In this document: piece after piece, positions 51,724-59,629 of the stretch | How positions within the stretch are numbered: the first letter of the stretch is position 1 | How the letters are laid out: the number at the start of each line of letters is the position of its first letter | Source of the DNA: Gordonia malaquae NBRC 108250 | Lineage (GTDB): Bacteria; Actinomycetota; Actinomycetes; Mycobacteriales; Mycobacteriaceae | Length of the DNA stretch: 64,000 bases | NCBI RefSeq assembly: GCF_000344135.1 | Contig: NZ_BAOP01000019.1 | Span: 1 to 64,000 of the forward strand | Direction: 5' to 3' | The notes under the pieces: model-generated | What the model was told of the DNA's origin: nothing | Database searches by the model: none | The model's input: the letters and a program-made list of their open reading frames with translations, nothing else | Translations under genes and position numbers: made by a program

Positions 51724-52602
51724 GTGGCGCCCGTGTCAGTACTGAGCGAAGACGAGTTGATCACCGCGCTGGAGAAGGCTCTCCCCGAGATCGCCGAAGA
51801 ACACGCGGCCGCTGCGCTCGCGTGGAACCCGGGCGACTGGGTGCCGTGGGACAAGGGACGCAACTTCGCGTTCCTCGGCGGCGAAGACTTCCAGCCCGGC
51901 GACGAGACGCTGAACGAGACGGCTGCCGCAGGTCTGCTCGCGCTGCTGCTGATGAAGGACAACCTGCCGTCCTTCCATCGCGTGATCTCGATGTTCTTCC
52001 CGCCGTTCTCCGACTGGCGGCAGCTCGTCGGAACGTGGACCGCGGAGGACAACCGTCACGCGATCGTGCTGCGCGACTACCTGGTCGTGACCCGGGCGAC
52101 CGACCCGGTCGACGCCGAGAACCGTCGTCGAATCCACGTCGTCGCAGGCTGGCGTCAGACACCCGAAGAGGTCGACTCGCTCGGTCCGCTCGACGTCCTC
52201 GCGCTGCTCGCAGTGCACGAGAACCAGTGTGATCACTTCATCGGCAAGCTCCTTGAGCACGCCGACGATCCCGACCTGAGGAACATCCTGGAGAAGATCC
52301 GTCACGACGACGCCGCACAGGCCTCGTTCTTCCAGGCGTTCCTGATCGCCGGAGCCGTTGCCGACCAGGAGGCGACAGTGCTCGCCGTCGACCGTGCGCT
52401 GGCAGGCATCGAGCACATCGGTGACGACGTCGCCGACTTCGACGCCCAGCGCGCACTCATCAGCGACTTCGAGGACGCCGCATCCGACGCCGCGATCGCC
52501 CGTCGTCTCGCCGACGCACTCAAGATCGACAGCCTGCAGAGCCTCTCCGACGAGGCCGAAGCAGCCCGCGCTCGCATCCTGGATCGCGCCGGCAGCAACT
52601 GA
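51724..52602 (+). CDS. acyl-ACP desaturase-like protein (DesA2-type)
   Basis: 292 residues of the FA_desaturase_2 ferritin-like family, adjacent to glyA as desA2 (Rv1094) is. The two EXXH diiron motifs are altered: the first reads DNRH inside WTAEDNRHAIVLRDYL, with Asp for the usual Glu, and the second reads KIRH inside LEKIRHDDAAQ, with Lys in the Glu position. HENQCDHF keeps another Glu ligand. The diiron centre may therefore be incomplete, and desaturase activity is doubtful or unusual. The start GTG 51724 overlaps nothing; it lies two bases after glyA. Confidence 0.85.
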   Translation: MAPVSVLSEDELITALEKALPEIAEEHAAAALAWNPGDWVPWDKGRNFAFLGGEDFQPGDETLNETAAAGLLALLLMKDNLPSFHRVISMFFPPFSDWRQLVGTWTAEDNRHAIVLRDYLVVTRATDPVDAENRRRIHVVAGWRQTPEEVDSLGPLDVLALLAVHENQCDHFIGKLLEHADDPDLRNILEKIRHDDAAQASFFQAFLIAGAVADQEATVLAVDRALAGIEHIGDDVADFDAQRALISDFEDAASDAAIARRLADALKIDSLQSLSDEAEAARARILDRAGSN

Positions 52603-52670
52603 CTGTCGATCACCCGACATACCCGACGAAGCCCACAGGCTAGAGTCCTCGGAATAAGGGGGTTCTAGCT

Positions 52671-53414
52671 GTGGGTTTCTTCATTCTCCTAGGTATTGTG
52701 GTGGTCGGCTTCGCCGTGTGGCAGATCGTCGATCCGCGTGGTCTCTGGCGGGCGACGGAATCGTGGAAGTTCCGCGATCCGGATGCCAACGAGCCGAGCG
52801 ACGTCGCGTACGGGATGGCTCGCATCGGCGGGGTTGTCGGAATCATCGCGGTGGTCGTCTGCGGGTGGTTGATCTATGACACGAGCCGGTCGGACGACCG
52901 GAACGCGGACCGCTCGCCTCGGCCGACGTACTCGTCGCCCCCGTTCACGTACCCGACGTCGAACAGGGTCGACCTCGGTGCGGGCACGATGGTCGGCTAC
53001 CGATACCCGAGTGAACTGACTCTGGAGTTCGTTGTGCTCGAAGCGGATTCGCCGTGGCAGACCAGCTGCGCCACCGGGGTCGGGGTGTACGAGCACACCA
53101 ACGCCGTCGTCGTCTCGGTGAGTCGGTCATTCACCGACTTCCGCGGAGAGTCCGGATCGAGCGTCGACGAAGCCGAGCAGTGTTCGGACGAGGCTCCCCG
53201 TGCGCTCACCCGCAAGCTCGACCGCCCTGTCGGGAACCGCCCGATCCTCACCGCCGCACCGCTCGTCGATCCGGTGTCGGTGGGTCTGCGGTTCGGCCCG
53301 CGGATCCGTCCGACCCCATTGGTGGAGGTGCCGACGCCGGGTGTGGTCCAGACTCAACACCCCGTCCGGATCGACCCGTCATGGAAATCCGTTCCGCTGC
53401 TCGCCGCGGAGTGA
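52671..53414 (+). CDS. two-helix membrane protein with DUF6199-like N-terminus
   Basis: 247 residues. Helix 1 (MGFFILLGIVVVGFAVWQIV) is followed by a loop WRATESWKFRDPDANEPSD resembling DUF6199 proteins, then helix 2 (IGGVVGIIAVVVCGWLIY, about residues 61-78). The external C-terminal domain has two or three Cys (SCATGVG, EQCSD) that may form a disulfide. GTG 52671 is assumed. Function unknown; absent between desA2 and phoH2 in the M. tuberculosis order I recall. Confidence 0.76.
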   Translation: MGFFILLGIVVVGFAVWQIVDPRGLWRATESWKFRDPDANEPSDVAYGMARIGGVVGIIAVVVCGWLIYDTSRSDDRNADRSPRPTYSSPPFTYPTSNRVDLGAGTMVGYRYPSELTLEFVVLEADSPWQTSCATGVGVYEHTNAVVVSVSRSFTDFRGESGSSVDEAEQCSDEAPRALTRKLDRPVGNRPILTAAPLVDPVSVGLRFGPRIRPTPLVEVPTPGVVQTQHPVRIDPSWKSVPLLAAE

Positions 53415-53415
53415 G

Positions 53416-53706
53416 TCAGCCCGCGATGAGTCGTTCGAGCGCGCTCTTGTGCGCCTCGAACGCCTTCTTGCCGTCGCGGGTGATCTTGTACGTGGTCGAA
53501 CCGCCGCGACCCCGGGACTTGGTGGCGCTGACGTATCCGGCCTCGATGAGTGCGGCCATCTGCTTGGACAGGTCGGAGTCGCTGACAGCGAGGTGATCAC
53601 GCAGGAATGCGAAGTCGGTGGTCGTCGCGTTGCTCAACACGGCGAGCGCCGCGAGTCGTTTCGGGGGAGTGAGAACGGGGTCGAGATCGCCGAGCGGGCC
53701 GCTCAT
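53416..53706 (-). CDS. winged-helix regulator (PadR/MarR-like, single domain)
   Basis: 96 residues. One winged helix: LTPPKRLAALAVLSNATTTDFAFLRDHLAVSDSDLSKQMAALIEAGYVSATKSRGRGGSTTYKITRDGKKAFEAH. This is the short transcription-repressor type (similar to 'transcriptional regulator' HTH_27). ATG 53706 overlaps the stop of the upstream membrane gene (ATGA), and the palindrome TTTCCATATTGGAAA at the head of that gene is the likely target, giving autoregulation. Confidence 0.85.
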   Translation of the reverse strand: MSGPLGDLDPVLTPPKRLAALAVLSNATTTDFAFLRDHLAVSDSDLSKQMAALIEAGYVSATKSRGRGGSTTYKITRDGKKAFEAHKSALERLIAG

Positions 53707-54167
53707 CCGAGGCGCTTCCGGACAGCGCGGGCGGCACGCGCATACGCTGCTTCGTAGGCGGCGATACCGACAGTGACCAGGGCGAACGTCGCGATGACCC
53801 CGGCCGTCGGCTCCCACATTCCCATGGGGATCACGATCGCTGCGATCACCACGACGCCAACACCGTACGAGAGCATCGGGCCGCGCAGTTCGCGCGGCGC
53901 GCCGGTCAGCGTCGGCATCGTCCCGCGGACTCGTGTGTGCCACGAGACGAATACGCCTACCAGTGCGATCAGAACGACCATCGCTGGGATCGCGTACTTC
54001 GTGTCTGGTCGGTACCAGACGATCGCCGCTAGCGCGGTGAACCAGGCGCCGACCGCAGGCGAGTACCAGAGGGGAGTCGCCGGGTAGTCGACGAACGGAG
54101 CGGCGGCCGCGCGCTCGGCTTCGCGGAGAGCGTCTCGCGCCGCCTGTGGATCCGGTGTAGTTTCCAT
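53703..54167 (-). CDS. four-helix membrane protein, unknown
   Basis: 154 residues from ATG 54167 (158 from ATG 54179). Helices: WYSPAVGAWFTALAAIVWY, YAIPAMVVLIALVGVFVSW, MLSYGVGVVVIAAIVIPMG and AGVIATFALVTVGIAAYEAAYA. The N-terminus is Ala-rich and charged. Coupled to the winged-helix gene; such regulator/membrane-protein pairs are common in actinobacteria and usually respond to membrane stress or drugs, but the role here is unknown. Confidence 0.78.
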   Translation of the reverse strand: METTPDPQAARDALREAERAAAAPFVDYPATPLWYSPAVGAWFTALAAIVWYRPDTKYAIPAMVVLIALVGVFVSWHTRVRGTMPTLTGAPRELRGPMLSYGVGVVVIAAIVIPMGMWEPTAGVIATFALVTVGIAAYEAAYARAARAVRKRLG

Positions 54168-54175
54168 ATTGGAAA
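54161..54175. promoter_or_regulatory. palindromic operator TTTCCATATTGGAAA
   Basis: TTTCCA and TGGAAA with a 3-base centre. It covers the ATG at 54167 of the membrane gene and lies directly upstream of the pair that ends in the winged-helix regulator. A further TTTCC half-site is at 54190-54194. Probable autoregulatory site. Confidence 0.65.
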
Positions 54176-54259
54176 ACATAGAGAGTGCTTTCCGATTTGG
54201 CAAGTACTGATTTCTTCTGGTTACACGCTGTTCACCGACACGCTGACCGGCATTCGCCG

Positions 54260-54469
54260 ATGGTCGGTGTGACCCGGCGTACGTTTGGCCTTGACGGGCC
54301 GTGGGGAAGCGGTTCGTTCGGGAGGTTCGATTCGTGGACGATCACGTCACGAGAGGACCGGCCCCGGTCCTCGCCGACGTCGGCTGACACCGACACCAGG
54401 CAAGGACCGACCGGCCGGAGAAACTCGGACCGCGCGGGAGCCGCGCGGCGCCAAGGAGCCTTGACGTGA
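54260..54469 (+). CDS. small Arg-rich ORF overlapping phoH2 (possible PhoAT-like antitoxin)
   Basis: The frame ending TGA at 54467-54469 overlaps the phoH2 start as GTGA. From ATG 54260 it encodes 69 residues (94 from GTG 54185), basic and disordered: [20 protein letters not shown], then an Arg/Thr/Ser-rich tail ending ARRQGALT. In mycobacteria a small antitoxin gene (phoAT) overlaps phoH2 by 4 bp; this ORF has that position. There is no similarity I can verify, so it is a candidate only. Confidence 0.4.
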   Translation: MVGVTRRTFGLDGPWGSGSFGRFDSWTITSREDRPRSSPTSADTDTRQGPTGRRNSDRAGAARRQGALT

Positions 54470-55770
54470 CCGCACGCACCTACGTCCTCGACACCTCCGT
54501 ACTGCTCTCCGACCCGTGGGCGGTGACTCGGTTCGCCGAGCATCACGTAGTCCTCCCACTCGTTGTGATCAGCGAACTCGAGGGCAAACGGCATCACAGT
54601 GAACTCGGCTGGTTCGCCCGCCAAGCCCTCCGTCTACTCGACGACATGCGCGTTGAACACGGTCGACTCGACGAGCCGCTGCCTGTGGGTGACCTCGGCG
54701 GAACAGTCCAGGTGGAGCTCAATCACACGGATCCGGCCGTGCTGCCGGCCGGATTCCGCAACGACACCAACGACTCCCGCATCCTTGCGTGCGCACTCAA
54801 TCTGCGGGCGGAGGGACGCGACGTGACCCTCGTGTCCAAGGACACGCCGCTGCGAGTCAAGGCCGGCGCAGTCGGGCTCGCCGCCGACGAGTACCACGCG
54901 CAAGACGTGGTCGTGTCGGGTTGGACGGGAATGGATGAGCTCGACGTTCTCGACTCCGACATCGACACTCTCTTCGCCGACGGAGTCGTGGACGTCGACG
55001 AGGCACGCGACCTGCCGTGCCACACCGGTGTCCGAATGGTCGGCACATCGTCGGGCAGTGCGCTCGGCCGCGTCACCGACACCAAACAGGTCCAATTGGT
55101 CCGCGGCGATCGTGAGGTGTTCGGCCTCCGTGGGCGATCGGCCGAGCAGCGAGTCGCGCTCGACCTGCTTCTCGACGAGTCTGTCGGCATCGTCTCGCTC
55201 GGCGGCAAGGCGGGCACCGGCAAGTCGGCGCTCGCGTTGTGTGCGGGTCTGGAGGCGGTCCTCGAGCGCCGGACTCAGCGCAAGGTCGTCGTGTTCCGTC
55301 CGCTGTACGCCGTCGGTGGACAGAACCTCGGCTACCTGCCCGGCAGCGAGTCGGACAAGATGGGGCCCTGGGCGCAAGCCGTCTTCGACACGCTTGAAGG
55401 ACTGGTCTCCACTGAGGTGATCGACGAGGTCCTCTCCCGCGGGATGCTCGAGGTATTGCCGCTGACGCACATCCGAGGTCGCTCCCTGCACGACTCGTTC
55501 GTCATCGTCGACGAAGCGCAGTCGTTGGAGCGGAACGTGCTGCTCACCGTGCTGTCGCGGCTCGGTTCTGGTTCTCGTGTCGTCCTGACGCACGATGTGG
55601 CCCAGCGTGACAACCTTCGGGTCGGGCGCCACGACGGCGTCGCCGCCGTCATCGAGAAGCTCAAGGGGCACCCGCTCTTCGCCCACATCACCCTGACTCG
55701 CAGCGAACGCTCGCCGATCGCCGCTCTAGTCACGGACATGCTCGAGGAGTTCGCTCCCGGCGCGCCCTGA
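54466..55770 (+). CDS. phoH2: PIN-PhoH RNA helicase/RNase (PhoH2)
   Basis: 434 residues. N-terminal PIN domain (about residues 1-150) with acidic nuclease residues: Asp in [11 protein letters not shown], Glu in ISELEGKR, and Asp in [12 protein letters not shown]. The C-terminal PhoH ATPase has Walker [16 protein letters not shown] (about residue 246) and Walker [11 protein letters not shown] (about residue 346), plus THDVAQRDN. It unwinds and cleaves RNA in an ATP-dependent way in characterised mycobacterial PhoH2 (Rv1095). GTG 54466 has AAGGAG (54453-54458) seven bases upstream. Palindrome B copy 1 starts four bases after its stop. Confidence 0.92.
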   Translation: MTARTYVLDTSVLLSDPWAVTRFAEHHVVLPLVVISELEGKRHHSELGWFARQALRLLDDMRVEHGRLDEPLPVGDLGGTVQVELNHTDPAVLPAGFRNDTNDSRILACALNLRAEGRDVTLVSKDTPLRVKAGAVGLAADEYHAQDVVVSGWTGMDELDVLDSDIDTLFADGVVDVDEARDLPCHTGVRMVGTSSGSALGRVTDTKQVQLVRGDREVFGLRGRSAEQRVALDLLLDESVGIVSLGGKAGTGKSALALCAGLEAVLERRTQRKVVVFRPLYAVGGQNLGYLPGSESDKMGPWAQAVFDTLEGLVSTEVIDEVLSRGMLEVLPLTHIRGRSLHDSFVIVDEAQSLERNVLLTVLSRLGSGSRVVLTHDVAQRDNLRVGRHDGVAAVIEKLKGHPLFAHITLTRSERSPIAALVTDMLEEFAPGAP

Positions 55771-55774
55771 TCAT

Positions 55775-55847
55775 GTTTAAGGTTCCCCGGATTGGGTCAA
55801 TCGCGGGGCTTCGGCTCTGATCTCACGATTTCCGGGGAACCTTAAAC
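55775..55847. repeat. palindrome B, copy 1 (between phoH2 and DUF559 gene B)
   Basis: GTTTAAGGTTCCCCGGA (55775-55791) and TCCGGGGAACCTTAAAC (55831-55847) are perfect 17-bp inverted arms with a 39-base loop in which AATCG and CGATT add more pairing. The TAA stop of the DUF559 gene (minus) is inside the right arm. A related pair lies at 56749-56821. Confidence 0.87.
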
Positions 55848-56669
55848 ACGGCGGCGATTGGGCCTCGGATGTAGGCCCGCGGCAACGGCCCGCTGAATGT
55901 CTGTGAGGCTGCGCGCCCAGTCGAAGACGATGTCGTCGTAGGTGTACCGAAGCGTGTGGTAGCCGATCCGGAAGGTTCTGCGATCGCGAGTTCGGTCGTG
56001 CTGGAACGACTTCCGGTCGCCGTGGTACTCCCATCCATCGATCTCGATGATCAGCCAGTCGCCGATGAGGAGGTCGACCCTGTCATCGTCGGTGACCTCG
56101 ACTTGAATCCGCACAGGCAGGCGTAGGTCCATCAGGCGAAGGCGGGCCATGGTCTCTGGGCCTGACTCCGCATCGCCGTCGCAGCGGCTGAGTGCTCGAG
56201 CGATGGCGGTCGGCGCGTCCCGGAACTGGTACTCGAGTTGGTCCCATGTCATGAGCCTGCGGTTCAGGATCGAGTCGCAGGCGACGATGAAGCCCTCGGT
56301 ATCCAGGCATCGTGCGGCATGCCTTATCGCCGTGGGCACGTCATCGATCGCTTCCGCGGTGGGGGTCGGTCGTCCGAACTGGCGGCAGAAGGGGCCCTTT
56401 CGATTGCGGGTGGCCCACGAATCGGCGCGAACGTGCACGTCGGGGCCTTCGGGCACCCAGACTCCGTGATGCTCCAGTGCGCTGACGCAACTCAGGACTC
56501 CTCCTCGTTGTATCGCCGCGACGAGGTTCTGTGAGACTTCGCCGAGTTGGTACCAGCCGCGTCGAAGCTGCCGCGCGTACTCGAGTCTGATGAGTTCGGC
56601 GAGACCGGTCCTGCCGACCATCGCGATGAGCTGGGCTGTGGTGTAGACGCCGTGGCGAATGGGGTCCAT
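55842..56669 (-). CDS. DUF559 nuclease-fold protein with winged-helix N-terminus (gene B)
   Basis: 275 residues from ATG 56669 (278 from ATG 56678). N-terminal half resembles AbiEi-type winged helices (GVYTTAQLIAMVGRTGLAEL; QLRRGWYQLGE; SCVSALEHHGVWVP). The C-terminus is a Vsr/DUF559 PD-(D/E)XK-like domain with apparently intact residues: VDLLIGDWLIIEIDGWEYHG (Asp, then E-x-D), DRTRDRRTFRIGYHTLRYTYDD. Unlike gene A near 26.8 kb, the catalytic core is kept. It lies alone between phoH2 and a methyltransferase, bracketed by palindrome B copies. No partner toxin gene is seen. Confidence 0.82.
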   Translation of the reverse strand: MDPIRHGVYTTAQLIAMVGRTGLAELIRLEYARQLRRGWYQLGEVSQNLVAAIQRGGVLSCVSALEHHGVWVPEGPDVHVRADSWATRNRKGPFCRQFGRPTPTAEAIDDVPTAIRHAARCLDTEGFIVACDSILNRRLMTWDQLEYQFRDAPTAIARALSRCDGDAESGPETMARLRLMDLRLPVRIQVEVTDDDRVDLLIGDWLIIEIDGWEYHGDRKSFQHDRTRDRRTFRIGYHTLRYTYDDIVFDWARSLTDIQRAVAAGLHPRPNRRRV

Positions 56670-56748
56670 GTCGCCCACTTTGCGCCCGTTTCGGGAGGAA
56701 TTGGGCGGTAGCCGAGGGCTGTGGACAACTGATTGGCGGTGTCCACAG

Positions 56749-56821
56749 GTTTAACGTTCCCCGGAATCGGGCTATGTGACGTGATAATGCCGTTTTGTGG
56801 CGAAATTGGGGAACTTTAAAC
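56749..56821. repeat. palindrome B, copy 2 (between gene B and the methyltransferase)
   Basis: GTTTAACGTTCCCCGGA (56749-56765) and TTGGGGAACTTTAAAC (56806-56821) are imperfect inverted arms of the same GTTTAA-N-GTTCCCC type as 55775-55847, with the same overall span of 73 bases. The right arm contains the TAA stop of the methyltransferase gene (minus). Confidence 0.78.
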
Positions 56822-57421
56822 GCTGCGGAGGACTGACACCGCAAAATCGGCGTCGTCGCGCCAGGGTTTCACGTCCCAGGTTGAGAGACGGAGGTCGAGG
56901 GTGAGGTCTGCGGCGGCGACCGCGTCGTCGAAGGTGGCGATGCTCAGCTTGTCGGTGTGGAACCCGACCGCGATGAATCCGTCGGCTGCCAGGTGTTCGC
57001 GGAGTCGGCTCAGCACGAGGGCTTCGGTCTCCGGTGCGACGAATGCGAGAACGTTTCCGGCGCAGACGATCGCGTCGAAGCGGCGGCGATCTCCCGACTG
57101 ATCGAGCAGATCGAGCGTCGACAAGTCCTGGACCTGCCAATCGGGACCTGGGTGGTCGGCGATCGCCGCGTCGATCAGGATCGGGTCCACGTCGACTCCG
57201 ACCACTTCGTGGCCGACCTCGTGGAGGTAACCGCCGACACGGCCTGGTCCGCAGCCCGCGTCGAGAATCCGAGAACCGCGACCCACCATCGCATCGATGA
57301 GGCGGGCTTCGCCGACGAGGTCTGCGCCCTCAGCCGCCATCGTGCGGAATCGGTCGACGTACCACTCGCTGTGTCCGGGCTTGGTGTCGGTGATCCAGCG
57401 GGGCAGGGGAGGAGTGGTCAT
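56816..57421 (-). CDS. class I SAM-dependent methyltransferase
   Basis: 201 residues. AdoMet motif I ILDAGCGPGRVGGYLHEVGH (about residue 50), acidic end of strand 2 VVGVDVDPILID, motif II-like DAIVCAGNVLAFVAP, and a C-terminal WDVKPWRDDADFAVSVLRSV. It looks like a small-molecule methyltransferase; the substrate is unknown. ATG 57421 (MTTPPLPRW) is chosen; ATG 57433 is possible. Divergent from the L,D-transpeptidase gene. Its stop is part of palindrome B copy 2. Confidence 0.87.
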   Translation of the reverse strand: MTTPPLPRWITDTKPGHSEWYVDRFRTMAAEGADLVGEARLIDAMVGRGSRILDAGCGPGRVGGYLHEVGHEVVGVDVDPILIDAAIADHPGPDWQVQDLSTLDLLDQSGDRRRFDAIVCAGNVLAFVAPETEALVLSRLREHLAADGFIAVGFHTDKLSIATFDDAVAAADLTLDLRLSTWDVKPWRDDADFAVSVLRSV

Positions 57422-57514
57422 GACCTCGACCATAGCCGCGGTGCTGCAGCATTGCGGAAAGGTGACGATGCTCTCCTGAGGTGGCGTATGCCCGGATGTC
57501 GCTGGCACACTGAG

Positions 57515-58411
57515 ATGATGCTGAAGTTACTGATGAGGCGAGTGTGGCAGTTGGGACTACTGGCGACGGCGGCTGTCGTTGCGCTGGTGGTCGGGACGGG
57601 ATCGGCGTCCGCCGCGCCGACGACCCCCGCTCCCGCCCCCGGAGCGTCGGACATCACGACGCTGATCGAGACCATCCTGAAGTCGTTGAACGTCCCCGGC
57701 CTGCCCGGTGGAACCACCCCGCAGGCCGCCGACGCGACCAAGCAGATGGTCGTGGTCACCGCACCGGTCGCGACGTCACAGACGGCGACGTTGACGGCGT
57801 TCGAGAAGGACGACGCAGGCGTCTGGAAGCCGGTCATCGGGCCGACGAAGGCGTGGCTCGGTGAGAAGGGCATGGGCAAGGCGCAGGACAACGTCTACCG
57901 CACCCCGCAGGGCACCTTCCCGCTGGATCAGGCGTTCGGCCGTCAGGAGAACCCGGGCACCAAGATGCCGTACTTCAAGGCCGACACGCAGGACTGGTGG
58001 GATTCGGACCCCAAGTCGCCGACCTACAACACGCACGTCCGCCAGGCGCAGAGTCCCGGCGGCGACAGTGAGAACCTCTACAACATGGGCCCGGTGTACG
58101 ACTACGCGGTCAACGTCGCGCACAACCCCAACCGGGTCCCGGGCGACGCGTCGGCGATCTTCCTGCACGTGAGCGACAATCAGCCGACGTGGGGCTGCAT
58201 CGCGATTGAGCGGCAGAAGATGATCGACGTCCTCAAGTGGCTCGACCCGACCAAGAGCCCGAAGATCACGATCGGCGTGAACGTCGACGCACCGAAGGAC
58301 GCTCCGGCACCCGAGGCGAGCCCGAACGGCGACATCATCGGCGGAGTCCTCGGCAACCTCGCCGCTCTCATCCCCGACACATTGAAGGGCTTGATTCCCG
58401 CCACGAGTTGA
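57515..58411 (+). CDS. secreted L,D-transpeptidase family protein
   Basis: 298 residues. A signal peptide (residues 1-34, ending GSASA) is followed by a Pro/Ala-rich linker and a YkuD-like catalytic domain. The active site is HVSDNQPTWGCIAIE (His, Thr-x-Gly-Cys; Cys near residue 228), matching the SXGC pattern with Trp before Gly. It would make 3-3 peptidoglycan cross-links or anchor proteins in the wall; it is smaller than mycobacterial LdtMt2 and has no Ig-like domains. ATG 57515 or 57518. Confidence 0.83.
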   Translation: MMLKLLMRRVWQLGLLATAAVVALVVGTGSASAAPTTPAPAPGASDITTLIETILKSLNVPGLPGGTTPQAADATKQMVVVTAPVATSQTATLTAFEKDDAGVWKPVIGPTKAWLGEKGMGKAQDNVYRTPQGTFPLDQAFGRQENPGTKMPYFKADTQDWWDSDPKSPTYNTHVRQAQSPGGDSENLYNMGPVYDYAVNVAHNPNRVPGDASAIFLHVSDNQPTWGCIAIERQKMIDVLKWLDPTKSPKITIGVNVDAPKDAPAPEASPNGDIIGGVLGNLAALIPDTLKGLIPATS

Positions 58412-58456
58412 CGGTTGATTGCCGTCAACGGAATCCCACACGAACCTTTCAGCGAG

Positions 58457-58491
58457 CCGAGGCCGTACGCGATACACGCGTGCGGCCTCGG
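58457..58491. terminator. hairpin downstream of the L,D-transpeptidase gene
   Basis: CCGAGGCCGTACGC (58457-58470) pairs with GCGTGCGGCCTCGG (58478-58491) with one G:T, loop GATACAC. It lies 46 bp after the stop and 16 bp before the VOC gene. Confidence 0.72.
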
Positions 58492-58506
58492 CCCTATGGT
58501 GGGGCC

Positions 58507-58947
58507 ATGATCACAAACGTTTCGCTCACGAGCATCTGGGTCAAGAACATCGACGAGTCGAAGGCGTTCTACACCGACGTCCTCGGATTCGACCTCCGAG
58601 AGGACATGACGATGGGCGACTTCCGGTGGTGCACGGTGTCGCACCCGACGCAGCCGGAGCTGGCCGTTCACCTCACCACGCCGAGCGCGCCGCTGCCCGA
58701 CTACCTGATCTCCGCGATGATTCGCGCGCAGGACGAGAACGGTCTGCCCGCGCTTGGACTGAACGTGGACGACTGCCGAGCCACCGTCGACGACTTGAAG
58801 GCCAAGGGTGTCGAGTTCCTGCAAGAGCCCGAGGATCGCCCGTACGGAGTCGAGGCCATCATGCGGGACAACTCCGGGAACTGGCTGGTCCTCGTCGAAC
58901 CGCGCGAGTACACCGACGCTGATTTCGAAGGCGTCGACCTCGGCTAA
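58507..58947 (+). CDS. VOC (glyoxalase/bleomycin-resistance) family protein
   Basis: 146 residues: two beta-alpha-beta-beta-beta modules. First: VSLTSIWVKNIDESKAFYTDVLGFDLRED; second: LGLNVDDCRATVDDLKAKGVEFLQEPEDRPYGVEAIMRDNSGNWLVLVEP, with the terminal Glu as metal ligand. It could be a lyase, isomerase or dioxygenase; the substrate is not inferable. ATG 58507. Its stop overlaps the convergent PIG-L gene. Confidence 0.86.
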   Translation: MITNVSLTSIWVKNIDESKAFYTDVLGFDLREDMTMGDFRWCTVSHPTQPELAVHLTTPSAPLPDYLISAMIRAQDENGLPALGLNVDDCRATVDDLKAKGVEFLQEPEDRPYGVEAIMRDNSGNWLVLVEPREYTDADFEGVDLG

Positions 58948-59609
58948 CGAGCTGCGCGCAGCAGTTCCAATCCTGTCGCGCGGGCAGCCGGGAAGCCGTC
59001 GATCGGGCCGGTCGACCGCTCGACCTGAGCCGCAGCCTGCTCCGCGACGGGCGTCGACGGATCGAGAACTTCCAGATACACGCGGTGGCATTCGAGGGCG
59101 CGAACAGCCGCGTCGGTGAACCCTTCGACGTCCACTGCATGCGTTGCACCAGGTCCGTTGCAGTACAGCGGACCCGGGCCGTCATAGGCGTCGACGACGG
59201 CTTGTGCGAACTCCATATGATCACGCTGGTTGGGGAGACCGGGGCCCCATTCGGCGCCGCCGTACAGGCTGACGACGACATCCGGATCGATCCGCGCCAC
59301 CGTTTCGGCGACCTTCGCCCGCAATTCGGCGGTGTTGAAGATCTCGCTGTCCGGGAAGCCCCAGAACTCCACCTCGGTGACGCCGACTTCCGCCGCCGAC
59401 GCGATCTGCTCGCCTTCTCTGAGCGGGCCCGCCTCAGCCGGCGCCATCCCCTCGATTCCCATCTCGCCGCTCGTCGCGAGGGCGTAAACCACCCGCTTGC
59501 CCTGCGACGTCCACCGCGCGACGGCGGCAGCCAGGCCGTATTCGGGATCGTCGGGATGCGCGACGAGGATCAGAGCTGTGGACCAATTCTCCGGGACGGT
59601 TTCGATCAT
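58944..59609 (-). CDS. PIG-L/LmbE family deacetylase
   Basis: 221 residues. Zinc motif VAHPDDPEYG near residue 18 and the third ligand region NQRDHMEFAQAVVDAYDG near residue 130. It belongs to the same superfamily as Mca (30239) and MshB but is shorter and divergent; the sequence lacks the Mca-type ASK after HPDDE. An N-acetyl sugar or amide deacetylase is likely. Upstream of a two-component system in the opposite order: 20 bp separates it from the response regulator stop. Confidence 0.86.
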   Translation of the reverse strand: MIETVPENWSTALILVAHPDDPEYGLAAAVARWTSQGKRVVYALATSGEMGIEGMAPAEAGPLREGEQIASAAEVGVTEVEFWGFPDSEIFNTAELRAKVAETVARIDPDVVVSLYGGAEWGPGLPNQRDHMEFAQAVVDAYDGPGPLYCNGPGATHAVDVEGFTDAAVRALECHRVYLEVLDPSTPVAEQAAAQVERSTGPIDGFPAARATGLELLRAAR

Positions 59610-59629
59610 GGGCCCACCGTACGCCGGAG

